In this document: one piece after another, positions 1-5,354 of the stretch
Layout of the letters: the number at the start of each line of letters is the position of its first letter
How positions within the stretch are numbered: position 1 is the first letter of the stretch
Source of the DNA: Bacteroidales bacterium
GTDB lineage: Bacteria > Bacteroidota > Bacteroidia > Bacteroidales > UBA4181
Direction of reading: 5' to 3'
Length of the DNA stretch: 6,349 nucleotides
NCBI GenBank assembly: GCA_031259205.1
Contig: JAIRLS010000250.1
Location: 1-6,349 of the forward strand
Made by a program: the position numbers and the translations under genes
Notes under the pieces: model-generated
The model's database searches: none
What the model saw: only the letters and a program-made list of their open reading frames with translations
Told to the model about the DNA's origin: nothing

Positions 1-1
1 C

Positions 2-181
2 AGATACATGATAATGTCATCGGAATGTATATTGAGAAATTTTACTACAAAACGGGAACTTATGGAAACAATTCATCCTGACAATTTGATACATTACCAA
101 ACGATCGAAGAAATCAAAAAAACGATCGAAGAACAAGCTAAAAAGATTGCAGAAATGGAACGTCGGAATAAACGGGAATAA
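2..181 (+). CDS. C-terminal part of an unrecognised protein (5' end outside the window)
   Basis: An open frame enters from the left edge and ends at TAA 179-181. It encodes about 59 residues. The last 25 or so are rich in Glu, Lys, Arg, Gln and Ile with near-heptad spacing (TIEEIKKTIEEQ, then KKIAEMERRNKRE), which predicts a charged amphipathic helix or short coiled coil at the C-terminus. I do not recognise the family. The stretch is clearly more A-rich than the genes to its right, which may mean a different origin. Two readings are possible. One long gene may be read through in this frame. Alternatively, a different frame may supply the end of an upstream gene (stop TGA 79-81), with a small 39-residue gene starting at ATG 62 and overlapping it. 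The single frame to 181 is preferred because its helix looks like real protein, but the evidence is thin. Confidence 0.5.
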   Translation, partial: RYMIMSSECILRNFTTKRELMETIHPDNLIHYQTIEEIKKTIEEQAKKIAEMERRNKRE

Positions 182-203
182 ACCGGTTGAATAAGTTTAC
201 TCC

Positions 204-220
204 GCCGGTCAGCGACCGGC
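204..220. terminator. GC-rich hairpin downstream of the left-edge gene
   Basis: The perfect 7-bp inverted repeat GCCGGTC / GACCGGC has a 3-base spacer (AGC). It lies 22 bases after the stop of the left-edge gene. No T-run follows it directly, so alone it is a weak terminator. It probably acts with the second hairpin at 234-251. An 8-bp palindrome, AACCGGTT, lies just upstream at 181-188. Confidence 0.4.
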
Positions 221-233
221 AGTTATGAAAATC

Positions 234-251
234 AAGTCCTGTAAAGGACTT
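234..251. terminator. Probable bidirectional terminator between converging genes
   Basis: The inverted repeat AAGTCCT / AGGACTT forms a perfect 7-bp stem closed by the loop GTAA, which has the GNRA tetraloop form when read on the plus strand. Short T-runs follow on both strands: TTTT, partly in the stem, on the plus side, and GATTTTC on the minus side. It lies about 30 bases past the stop of the minus-strand aldo/keto reductase and about 50 bases past the plus-strand gene. That is the expected place for a shared terminator of convergent genes. Confidence 0.55.
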
Positions 252-283
252 TTAAGAGGGAAAAGAATGAACCGAGAATGGAG

Positions 284-1174
284 CTATTTGGGAATGGCGC
301 GGATTCTTGTTATGGTATCCGTCAGGTCTTCGATTTTGTCCATTCCGATGTCCAGCACGTCCACAGCGCCCGAATGAAGGGCGTAAGTCAGGCTTTGGTC
401 TTTTTTGGCGCTGTCGTCGGCGAACTTGCCTTCCCCGAATATTTTCATGGCAATTACTCCTGTGCCGGCGTCGTGCAACTGCCGGACTACAGGCGCTACT
501 TTTTCCGGCCGGTCGTCCATATTGACGCCGAAGGGATTGAAACGCACATGGATACAGTCCGTCCACGCTTCGCTAACGGCGGTTTCCACTGCCGCCAGCG
601 AATGGCAACTTAGCCCGTGCGAACGGATCATGCCTCTTTGTTTGGCTTTGTCCAGCGCCGTCATATAGTCGCTCATCACGCTGTTCCAGTTGCCTGAGGT
701 GATGCAGTGCATCATCACCCCGTCGATATACTCGGTTTGTAACTCTTTCAGGAAGCGTTGCAGAACGGCGTCAATATCAACCGGCGTTCCGGAGATTTTC
801 TCTCCGTTTCCCAGCCATATCTTGGTAAACAGCGTATACTTTTTTCGCGGATAGATTTTCAGCGCATCGCCGACAATGAAGTGTGTGCCGTAGGTATCGG
901 CCATATCGACCATCCTGACTCCGCTATGGTAGATATTCCTTACCAATTGTACGCCGTTGTCGTATCCCAGCCGTGTGAGGTTGGACTGTTGGCCGCCTCC
1001 CCTGATGCCTGTCCCCAGACACAGGCGTGTGGTGGTGATTCCCGACTTGCCCAGTTTGACTTTTTCGAAAGGGTCGTGTTTGCGGACGCCTGTTCCTCCT
1101 TCTGCCGTCCGGCCAAGCAATATGCCGATTCCTGCCGCAACGGTGCCGATAAATTTTCGCCTTGTATAGTTCAT
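284..1174 (-). CDS. Aldo/keto reductase with twin-arginine (Tat) export signal
   Basis: This 296-residue protein belongs to the aldo/keto reductase family, NAD(P)H-dependent carbonyl reductases with a TIM-barrel fold. The N-terminus (MNYTRRKFIGTVAAGIG) is a Tat signal: twin Arg5-Arg6, Phe8, then a weakly hydrophobic Ala/Gly stretch. The enzyme is therefore predicted to be exported folded, probably with its cofactor. The family's catalytic tetrad can be assigned as Asp90 and Tyr95 in the segment VDMADTYG, Lys118 in LFTKIW and His156 in VMMHC. ATG 1174 is chosen as the start because the only in-frame upstream candidate, TTG at 1198, lies inside a promoter-like -7 box and would add residues before the twin arginines. 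The C-terminus is complete (stop TAG 286-284), with no ferredoxin-like extension. The substrate is unknown. It is divergent from the sulfur-carrier operon and may share regulation with it. Family is sure; the exported location is likely. Confidence 0.9.
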   Translation of the reverse strand: MNYTRRKFIGTVAAGIGILLGRTAEGGTGVRKHDPFEKVKLGKSGITTTRLCLGTGIRGGGQQSNLTRLGYDNGVQLVRNIYHSGVRMVDMADTYGTHFIVGDALKIYPRKKYTLFTKIWLGNGEKISGTPVDIDAVLQRFLKELQTEYIDGVMMHCITSGNWNSVMSDYMTALDKAKQRGMIRSHGLSCHSLAAVETAVSEAWTDCIHVRFNPFGVNMDDRPEKVAPVVRQLHDAGTGVIAMKIFGEGKFADDSAKKDQSLTYALHSGAVDVLDIGMDKIEDLTDTITRIRAIPK

Positions 1175-1195
1175 TGTCGAAACGTTTATGTCCGG

Positions 1196-1203
1196 CAAAT
1201 ATA
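1196..1203 (-). promoter_or_regulatory. -7 promoter box for the aldo/keto reductase
   Basis: The minus strand reads TATATTTG, a full match to the Bacteroidetes -7 consensus TAnnTTTG. The box begins 22 bases upstream of ATG 1174, leaving a leader of about 15 bases. No clear TTTG -33 box is visible 19-21 bases upstream; the region is AT-rich (TTATGG). The box overlaps the TTG that would otherwise be an alternative start, which argues against that start. Confidence 0.55.
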
Positions 1204-1226
1204 CTTAAAAAATTAATATTTCCATA

Positions 1227-1250
1227 AAAATACCATTAATGTGGTATTTT
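1227..1250. promoter_or_regulatory. 24-bp inverted repeat, candidate operator in a divergent promoter region
   Basis: Arms AAAATACCA (1227-1235) and TGGTATTTT (1242-1250) are perfectly complementary over 9 bp around a 6-base centre, TTAATG. The repeat lies 23 bases from the minus-strand -7 box and 18 bases from the plus-strand -7 box. It therefore touches or covers the -33 zone of both promoters. That position suits a dimeric regulator controlling both directions. A hairpin followed by T's is the alternative reading, but a terminator here, upstream of both genes, makes little sense. Confidence 0.5.
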
Positions 1251-1268
1251 CGGAAATGATTTTCGGCT

Positions 1269-1276
1269 TAACTTTG
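1269..1276 (+). promoter_or_regulatory. -7 promoter box for the sulfur-carrier operon
   Basis: TAACTTTG matches the Bacteroidetes -7 consensus TAnnTTTG. It ends 23 bases before ATG 1300, giving an expected leader of roughly 16-18 bases. The -33 position holds only TTTTC (1247-1251), a poor match that lies in the right arm of the inverted repeat. The promoter may therefore be weak without an activator. Confidence 0.55.
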
Positions 1277-1299
1277 CCGCCGAATACATAACAGGTAAT

Positions 1300-1509
1300 A
1301 TGAGCAAGATTAAGGTAAACGAAGAAATTCAGGAAGTGACCCTTCCGCTGTCGCTGACGGAATTGATCAGGACGAACAGTGCAACGCCGGAAATGGTATC
1401 GGTTCAACTCAACGGGGATTTCATCCCTCAGGAAAAGTTTCCGAGTACCGGTCTCCAGGATGGCGATGAAGTGGATCTCCTTTATTTTATGGGAGGAGGA
1501 GCAAGATAA
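1300..1509 (+). CDS. ThiS-like sulfur carrier protein with a masked C-terminus (GGG-Ala-Arg)
   Basis: This 69-residue beta-grasp (ubiquitin-like) sulfur carrier belongs to the ThiS/MoaD/CysO group. Recognisable segments are an N-terminal strand pair, the helix around LTELIRTN (19-26), VSVQLNGDFIP (33-43) and the family's closing region LQDGDEVDLLYFMGGG (52-67). Carriers of this group are adenylated and then thiocarboxylated on a terminal Gly-Gly. Here Ala68-Arg69 follow Gly65-67, so the protein as translated cannot be activated and needs trimming. The JAMM protease gene at 2352 is the obvious trimmer, and the E1 gene lies 27 bases downstream. No thiamine genes are nearby, so a thiamine role is doubtful despite the ThiS resemblance. 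Homology is certain enough; the pathway is not known. Precedents with capped carriers serve methionine, cysteine or siderophore synthesis. Confidence 0.88.
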   Translation: MSKIKVNEEIQEVTLPLSLTELIRTNSATPEMVSVQLNGDFIPQEKFPSTGLQDGDEVDLLYFMGGGAR

Positions 1510-1536
1510 ACCGGAAACCGCATCAATGACAATAAA

Positions 1537-2355
1537 ATGGATTTTACACCCGAACAGGTAGAACGATACAGTCGCCATATCCTTTTGCAGGATGTCGGCG
1601 TAGAAGGACAGGAAAGGATTCACAGCGGCAAGATACTGGTGATCGGAGCCGGCGGCTTGGGAGCGCCGGTGTTGCTCTATCTGGCAGCCGCAGGAGTAGG
1701 CACCATCGGCGTGATCGACGGCGATACGGTTGATCTCAGCAATTTGCAACGGCAAGTGATCCATTTCACCCCCGACGTCGGTAAAGCCAAAGTGCTGTCG
1801 GCAAAGGAGAAAATCAGTCTGATCAATCCCGACGTAAAGGTGATTACTTATCACGACCTGTTCACCGCCCAAAATGCGTTCGACCTTATCGAAGACTACG
1901 ATTTTATCGTGGACGGCACCGACAGTTTTCCGGTGAAGTTCCTCATCAACGATGCCTGCGTGATGAAGGGAAAACCCTTTTCGCACGGCGGGATTCTCCG
2001 TTTCGACGGACAAACGATGACGCATCTTCCGGGAACCGCTTGCTATCGTTGTGTCTTTCATAGCCCGCCCCCGCCTGACGCCGTTCCTACCTGCTCGCAG
2101 GCAGGCGTACTGGGCGCTATTGCGGGTATGTTGGGCACCATTCAGGCTGCCGAAACGCTTAAATTCCTGACAGGCGCAGGTACATTGCTTACGAATAAGC
2201 TACTCTCGTTCAATGCCAAAAACATGAGTTTCCGTACCGTGAAACTGCACAAAAACCAACATTGCCCGGTGTGCGGCGAACATCCCGTCATTACGGAACT
2301 GGCAGAAGGGGAACAGGCATTTTGCGAAATAAAAAACCGGAAATCACAAGCATGA
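1537..2355 (+). CDS. E1-like adenylyltransferase, HesA/MoeB/ThiF family
   Basis: This 272-residue enzyme should adenylate the C-terminal glycine of the neighbouring carrier and help convert it to a thiocarboxylate in the cytoplasm. It carries the nucleotide-binding loop GAGGLG (37-42), Arg13 (SRHILL), Arg72 in DLSNLQRQ, Lys85 and Asp129 in VDGTDS. These align with ATP-site residues of E. coli MoeB with an offset of one. Two CxxC pairs (Cys169/Cys172 and Cys243/Cys246) form the structural zinc site, and Cys186 in PTCSQAGVLG is the conserved cysteine near the active site. There is no rhodanese domain, unlike MoeZ or MOCS3, so sulfur must come from another protein. A tail of about 25 residues follows the last zinc pair. 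The stop overlaps the protease start (ATGA), indicating translational coupling. MoeB proper is the main alternative, but no molybdopterin genes are near. Confidence 0.9.
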   Translation: MDFTPEQVERYSRHILLQDVGVEGQERIHSGKILVIGAGGLGAPVLLYLAAAGVGTIGVIDGDTVDLSNLQRQVIHFTPDVGKAKVLSAKEKISLINPDVKVITYHDLFTAQNAFDLIEDYDFIVDGTDSFPVKFLINDACVMKGKPFSHGGILRFDGQTMTHLPGTACYRCVFHSPPPPDAVPTCSQAGVLGAIAGMLGTIQAAETLKFLTGAGTLLTNKLLSFNAKNMSFRTVKLHKNQHCPVCGEHPVITELAEGEQAFCEIKNRKSQA

Positions 2356-2750
2356 TCATCCCTCAACCCGTCCTCGACGCTATGATTCGACAGGCATACG
2401 ACGAATTGCCCAACGAAGCGTGCGGATTGCTCACCGGATTGGATGCGAAAGTGCATAAACACTACCCGCTGAACAACCTCGACCACAGTCCGGAGCATTT
2501 CTCCTTCGATCCGAAAGACCAGTTCCGCGTATTGAAGGAAGCGCGTGCCGACGGACTGAAAATCATCGCCAACTACCACAGTCATCCGTCAAGTCCTGCA
2601 CGACCGTCGCAGGAAGATATCCGCCTCGCCTACGATCCGGACACTGTCTATATTATCCTGTCGCTTGCCGGAAAAGAACCGGCGGTAAAGGCTTTTTCCA
2701 TCCGGAAAGGCGCGGTGACGCCGGTAGAAATAGAAATAGAAGAAGGATAG
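2352..2750 (+). CDS. JAMM/M67-family zinc metalloprotease, probable carrier-maturing peptidase
   Basis: This 132-residue minimal MPN domain shows the complete JAMM metal site: Glu22 in NEACGLL, then His76 and His78 in YHSHPSSP, Ser86, and Asp89 eleven residues after His78. It belongs with the prokaryotic Mec/QbsD/HcyD-type enzymes, which remove short C-terminal extensions from ubiquitin-like sulfur carriers. Its predicted substrate is the carrier at 1300, whose Ala-Arg tail would be released to expose Gly-Gly. ATG 2352 is chosen as the start because it overlaps the E1 stop as ATGA and gives the normal length of the family. An upstream in-frame ATG at 2262 would add 30 Arg-rich residues that are just E1 sequence in another frame. 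The gene ends 4 bases before the convergent tsaC stop. Family assignment is sure; the substrate is inferred from the operon. Confidence 0.9.
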   Translation: MIIPQPVLDAMIRQAYDELPNEACGLLTGLDAKVHKHYPLNNLDHSPEHFSFDPKDQFRVLKEARADGLKIIANYHSHPSSPARPSQEDIRLAYDPDTVYIILSLAGKEPAVKAFSIRKGAVTPVEIEIEEG

Positions 2751-2754
2751 ACGC

Positions 2755-3348
2755 TTACATTCTGATGATGCGGAACGAATTGTCCTTTTCCACCTTGATG
2801 ACGGACGAAGCGGCAGAGGGCTGCCGGTCGTCCTGTCGCCACCGAACGATATAGTCGACCTTTTCCTTCACTTCCTCGCTGATGTGCTTGAAAAGGCGCG
2901 GGGCAGGCGTTTCGCTGATGTTGGCCGAAGTGGAAACGATGGGTTTGCCGAAACTGCCGATCAGTTCCCTGCAAAAAAGGTCGTCGGGCAAGCGTATGCC
3001 CACGGAGCCATCGTCGGCGGTGAGGTTATCCGGCAGATGCACCGCTTCCGGATAGATAATGCTCATCGGACGGTCGGCATATTCGAGCAGTTGCAGCGCC
3101 GTATCGGGTATTTGCCGGACGTACGACCGCAACATGTTCATGTCGGCAACCAGTACCAGCAAGTTTTGTCGGGCTTTCCTCCTTTTGATTTCGTACACGC
3201 GGGCAACGGCCTGTGCATCGGTGGCATCGCAGCCAATCCCCCAAACGGTGTCGGTAGGGTACAAAATGACCCCTCCTCCGCCCAGTATGCGGACGGCTTG
3301 CCGTATATCTTCCCGAAAGGGCTGCAAAGTTTTTGAAGACCTCGTCAT
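2755..3348 (-). CDS. tsaC: Threonylcarbamoyl-AMP synthase (Sua5/YciO/YrdC domain)
   Basis: The enzyme makes L-threonylcarbamoyl-AMP from threonine, bicarbonate and ATP, the first step of the t6A37 modification of ANN-decoding tRNAs, in the cytoplasm. The 197 residues form a single YrdC domain with no Sua5 C-terminal domain. Visible signatures are GGGGVILYPTDTVWGIGCDA (23-42), the basic segment IKRRKARQ (54-61), DRPMSIIYP (92-100), DGSVGIRLPD (113-122) and STSANIS (139-145). The basic segment lacks the KxRP...KPL form of E. coli TsaC; a similar change is, as far as I remember, normal in Bacteroidetes homologues. The start ATG (3348-3346) overlaps the upstream nitrilase stop as ATGA, so the two are translationally coupled. 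It is the last gene of the minus-strand run. Only 4 bases separate its stop from that of the protease gene, so transcription from the two sides probably collides or overlaps here. Confidence 0.92.
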   Translation of the reverse strand: MTRSSKTLQPFREDIRQAVRILGGGGVILYPTDTVWGIGCDATDAQAVARVYEIKRRKARQNLLVLVADMNMLRSYVRQIPDTALQLLEYADRPMSIIYPEAVHLPDNLTADDGSVGIRLPDDLFCRELIGSFGKPIVSTSANISETPAPRLFKHISEEVKEKVDYIVRWRQDDRQPSAASSVIKVEKDNSFRIIRM

Positions 3349-4115
3349 AAGAAGGAAAGCGAGTCCATATCGTTTAATACTGCGAATTTTTCCCTGAAAG
3401 AGTTTAGCTCCGGCAAAGACAGGTGAAAAGTAGTTACGCTTTCCTCGTTTTCGGGCAATCGTCCGATTAACTCGCCTTTCGGTCCATAGACGGACGATTC
3501 GCCCTGATGCGGTAAACCATTGTTGTCCGTTCCTACGCGATTAACGCCGGCGACAAAACATTGATTTTCCAGTGCGCGCGCCTTGAGAAGGGTTTTCCAC
3601 ACATCGCTGCGAGCCGACGGCCAACTTGCGGGACATATCAGCAGGTCGTAGGGACGGTCTTTTGTGTTGCGGCACCATGCCGGAAAACGAAGGTCATAAC
3701 ATACAACAGGGCATATTTCCCAGCCTTTCCAGCTAAACCGGCAACGTTGCCGCCCCGGTGTAAAACAGGTCGATTCGTCGGACAGGCCGAACAGATGGCG
3801 CTTATCGTAATATCCCGTATTTCCTTCCGGAGAAACCCAGTACATCCGGTTATAATAGCGGTGATTTATCTCTACCGGCATTGTCCCTGTTACCATAGCG
3901 CCGGAGCGTCCGGCCATTTCCCGCATCCACGAAAGCGTTCCGGCCGAAAAGCCTGCGACATGCCCTACATTCATGCTGAATCCCGTCGACCACATCTCCG
4001 GAAGGAGGATCATGTCGGTGGCGCCGGACAACGGGTGAAGCATGTCGCTCAACCGGCGAAGGTTGTACGGCGCATCCTCCCATTGTGGGGCGTATTGTAC
4101 GAGCGTAATGTTCAC
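3345..4115 (-). CDS. Nitrilase-superfamily omega-amidase (YafV/NIT2-like)
   Basis: This 256-residue carbon-nitrogen hydrolase most resembles E. coli YafV, which hydrolyses 2-oxoglutaramate or 2-oxosuccinamate to the 2-oxo acid and ammonia. That reaction disposes of products of glutamine or methionine-salvage transamination. The catalytic triad is Glu40 (LLPEMWSTGF), Lys105 (YYDKRHLF) and Cys139 (VVCYDLRFP). Also conserved are YNRMYWV (88-94) and the later segments KARALENQCFVAGVNRVG and GESSVYGPKGELIG. The start is GTG 4115. It begins the protein at VNITLVQYAP, the normal family N-terminus, gives a length equal to YafV, and lies 7 bases after the nitroreductase stop. The longer frame from ATG 4199 would add 28 residues overlapping the nitroreductase gene and is not family-like. 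The stop overlaps the tsaC start. Enzyme family is firm; the exact amide substrate is inferred. Confidence 0.9.
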   Translation of the reverse strand: MNITLVQYAPQWEDAPYNLRRLSDMLHPLSGATDMILLPEMWSTGFSMNVGHVAGFSAGTLSWMREMAGRSGAMVTGTMPVEINHRYYNRMYWVSPEGNTGYYDKRHLFGLSDESTCFTPGRQRCRFSWKGWEICPVVCYDLRFPAWCRNTKDRPYDLLICPASWPSARSDVWKTLLKARALENQCFVAGVNRVGTDNNGLPHQGESSVYGPKGELIGRLPENEESVTTFHLSLPELNSFREKFAVLNDMDSLSFL

Positions 4116-4122
4116 GGTCTGT

Positions 4123-4677
4123 TCAATAGCGGTTGCAGGAGCGGATTTCAGCCATTTCTTTCCTGACTTTATTCCGTAAAGGATAATTTTCGACGGCATA
4201 ACCCACTGCGATGATCAGTTCGGCACGCTTGCCGGCGGGGATATGCAAGGTTTTTTTAACTTTTTTCTCGTCAAACCATCCGATGATACATGTTCCCAAT
4301 CCTTCGGCGGTCGCTTGCAGGCAAAACTGCAAGACAGCCATGCCTATATCCATCAGCGTATAAGGTTTGTCCTTGAGCATGGCGCCGACTTTTGAAGTAA
4401 AATTGGCGCTTTCGCGAACCGCCACCACAAGAACAGGCGACTGAACAACAAAACGGTTCATCGGTATCAGTCCCGCAGAAGCGTATCCTGCTATCTCGTT
4501 TTTCAATTCGGGGTCGTCTACGACAATGAATTTCCATGGTTGAGAGTTACATGCGGAAGGGGCTATCCGCGCCGCTTCAAGGCAGCGCTCCAGCTTTTCA
4601 CTTTCCACCGGCCGGTCGGAATAGGCGCGGACGCTTTGCCGCCGGTTCAGTATCTCTAAAAATTGAATTGCATTCAT
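4123..4677 (-). CDS. FMN-dependent nitroreductase-family protein
   Basis: This 184-residue member of the NAD(P)H nitroreductase/oxidoreductase family works as a dimer with FMN at the interface. FMN-contact segments are clear: RRQSVRAY (12-19) at the N-terminus, APSACNSQPWKFIVV (39-53) and the late GLGTCIIGWF followed by GYA in VGYAVENYP. Other family traits are the central region YTLMDIGMAVLQ and the sequence IPAGKRAELIIAVGYA. The physiological substrate cannot be told from sequence; family members reduce quinones, flavins or nitro compounds. The gene begins 5 bases after the DUF6048-like gene stops and ends 7 bases before the GTG start of the omega-amidase, so it sits in the middle of one transcription unit. 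No truncation or missing motif is seen. Confidence 0.9.
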   Translation of the reverse strand: MNAIQFLEILNRRQSVRAYSDRPVESEKLERCLEAARIAPSACNSQPWKFIVVDDPELKNEIAGYASAGLIPMNRFVVQSPVLVVAVRESANFTSKVGAMLKDKPYTLMDIGMAVLQFCLQATAEGLGTCIIGWFDEKKVKKTLHIPAGKRAELIIAVGYAVENYPLRNKVRKEMAEIRSCNRY

Positions 4678-4682
4678 ACTGT

Positions 4683-5354
4683 TTATTTAAAATGGATATT
4701 ATACGAAAAATAATAATTCAGCCCCAGCACGAATTTGTTACTGCCGACGCCGTATCCCGGTATTTGATAAGGTTTGGAATATTTGTCTTTCGGGGCGACT
4801 ACCCTGAATTTCCCTCTGAAAATGATGCCTATGTAAAAGTTTTTCAACACTTCGGCTTTGACGCCGGCCAGAAATTCAATCCAGTGGGCATTGATGACGG
4901 TTTTGGGAATGGTTTGCGAAGGGGCGTCAGGCCAGTAATGACCTGCAATGTACACGTTGTCCGCCTGATGGGAAAACACCGACATCCCGTAGCGGAAACC
5001 CGCGTAAAACAGGTCGTTGCTGCCCGGACGACGCGATTTCAACAGGTTGTAGTCAATGCCCAGCCTTCCGTAAAAACCGTTGGAACGGTAATGAAAAGCC
5101 GTGTCGCGGAGGTTCACGTTCAGCCATCCGCCTTCGGCAACAGCGAAAAAATTCCCTTTGACGTACCTGTCTACGGAAATTTCAAATCCCTTGCGTTCGT
5201 TGTGGTATATCAGCGGCAATGCCGTTTTTGCCACGTCAATGCCTGCCCGTATACCTTTCATGGCATTGATGGGATAACGAACGGTATCCTGTGCGCCGCA
5301 CCATACGGAGATCGACGTCAATACGCTAATAAATAATCCTGATATTTTCCGCAT
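4683..5354 (-). CDS. Exported DUF6048-like protein, probable outer-membrane beta-barrel
   Basis: This 223-residue protein has a clear signal peptide: MRK, a hydrophobic core, and a likely cleavage near residues 21-22 in WCGAQDT. The mature part has many alternating aromatic/polar strands with Gly turns, for example FFAVAEGGWLNVNLR, FYGRLGIDYNLL and LFYAGFRYGMSVF. It ends in a strand rich in Tyr and Phe (KFVLGLNYYFSYNIHFK). This pattern suggests a small beta-barrel in the outer membrane. I recognise it as resembling the Bacteroidetes family DUF6048, whose function is unknown. The start overlaps the end of the upstream lipoprotein gene by 29 bases, so the two are probably translated together and may work as a pair. 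No enzymatic motif is visible. Family name is from memory and less certain than the location. Confidence 0.75.
   Translation of the reverse strand: MRKISGLFISVLTSISVWCGAQDTVRYPINAMKGIRAGIDVAKTALPLIYHNERKGFEISVDRYVKGNFFAVAEGGWLNVNLRDTAFHYRSNGFYGRLGIDYNLLKSRRPGSNDLFYAGFRYGMSVFSHQADNVYIAGHYWPDAPSQTIPKTVINAHWIEFLAGVKAEVLKNFYIGIIFRGKFRVVAPKDKYSKPYQIPGYGVGSNKFVLGLNYYFSYNIHFK

Noticed and set aside
1175..1198. TTG start at 1198 for the aldo/keto reductase
   Set aside because: The TTG is part of the -7 box TATATTTG. ATG 1174 places the twin-arginine motif at the usual distance from the N-terminus.
1213..2061. 282-codon open frame on the minus strand opposite the sulfur carrier and E1 genes
   Set aside because: It runs antisense through two well-supported genes, gives no recognisable motif, and its peptide is His/Cys-rich in the way typical of a mirror reading of coding DNA.
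1300..2355. Thiamine (thiS-thiF) or molybdopterin (moaD-moeB) biosynthesis operon
   Set aside because: No other thi or moa genes are present, the carrier has a masked C-terminus, and a JAMM protease is coupled to the E1, which fits carrier-trimming sulfur systems better.
4116..4199. Upstream extension of the omega-amidase to ATG 4199
   Set aside because: It would overlap the nitroreductase gene by 77 bases and add a Lys-rich segment not found in the family. GTG 4115 gives the expected N-terminus and length.
4536..5336. 266-codon open frame on the plus strand opposite the DUF6048-like and nitroreductase genes
   Set aside because: It is antisense to genes with a signal peptide and clear FMN motifs. 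The predicted protein has no familiar domain.
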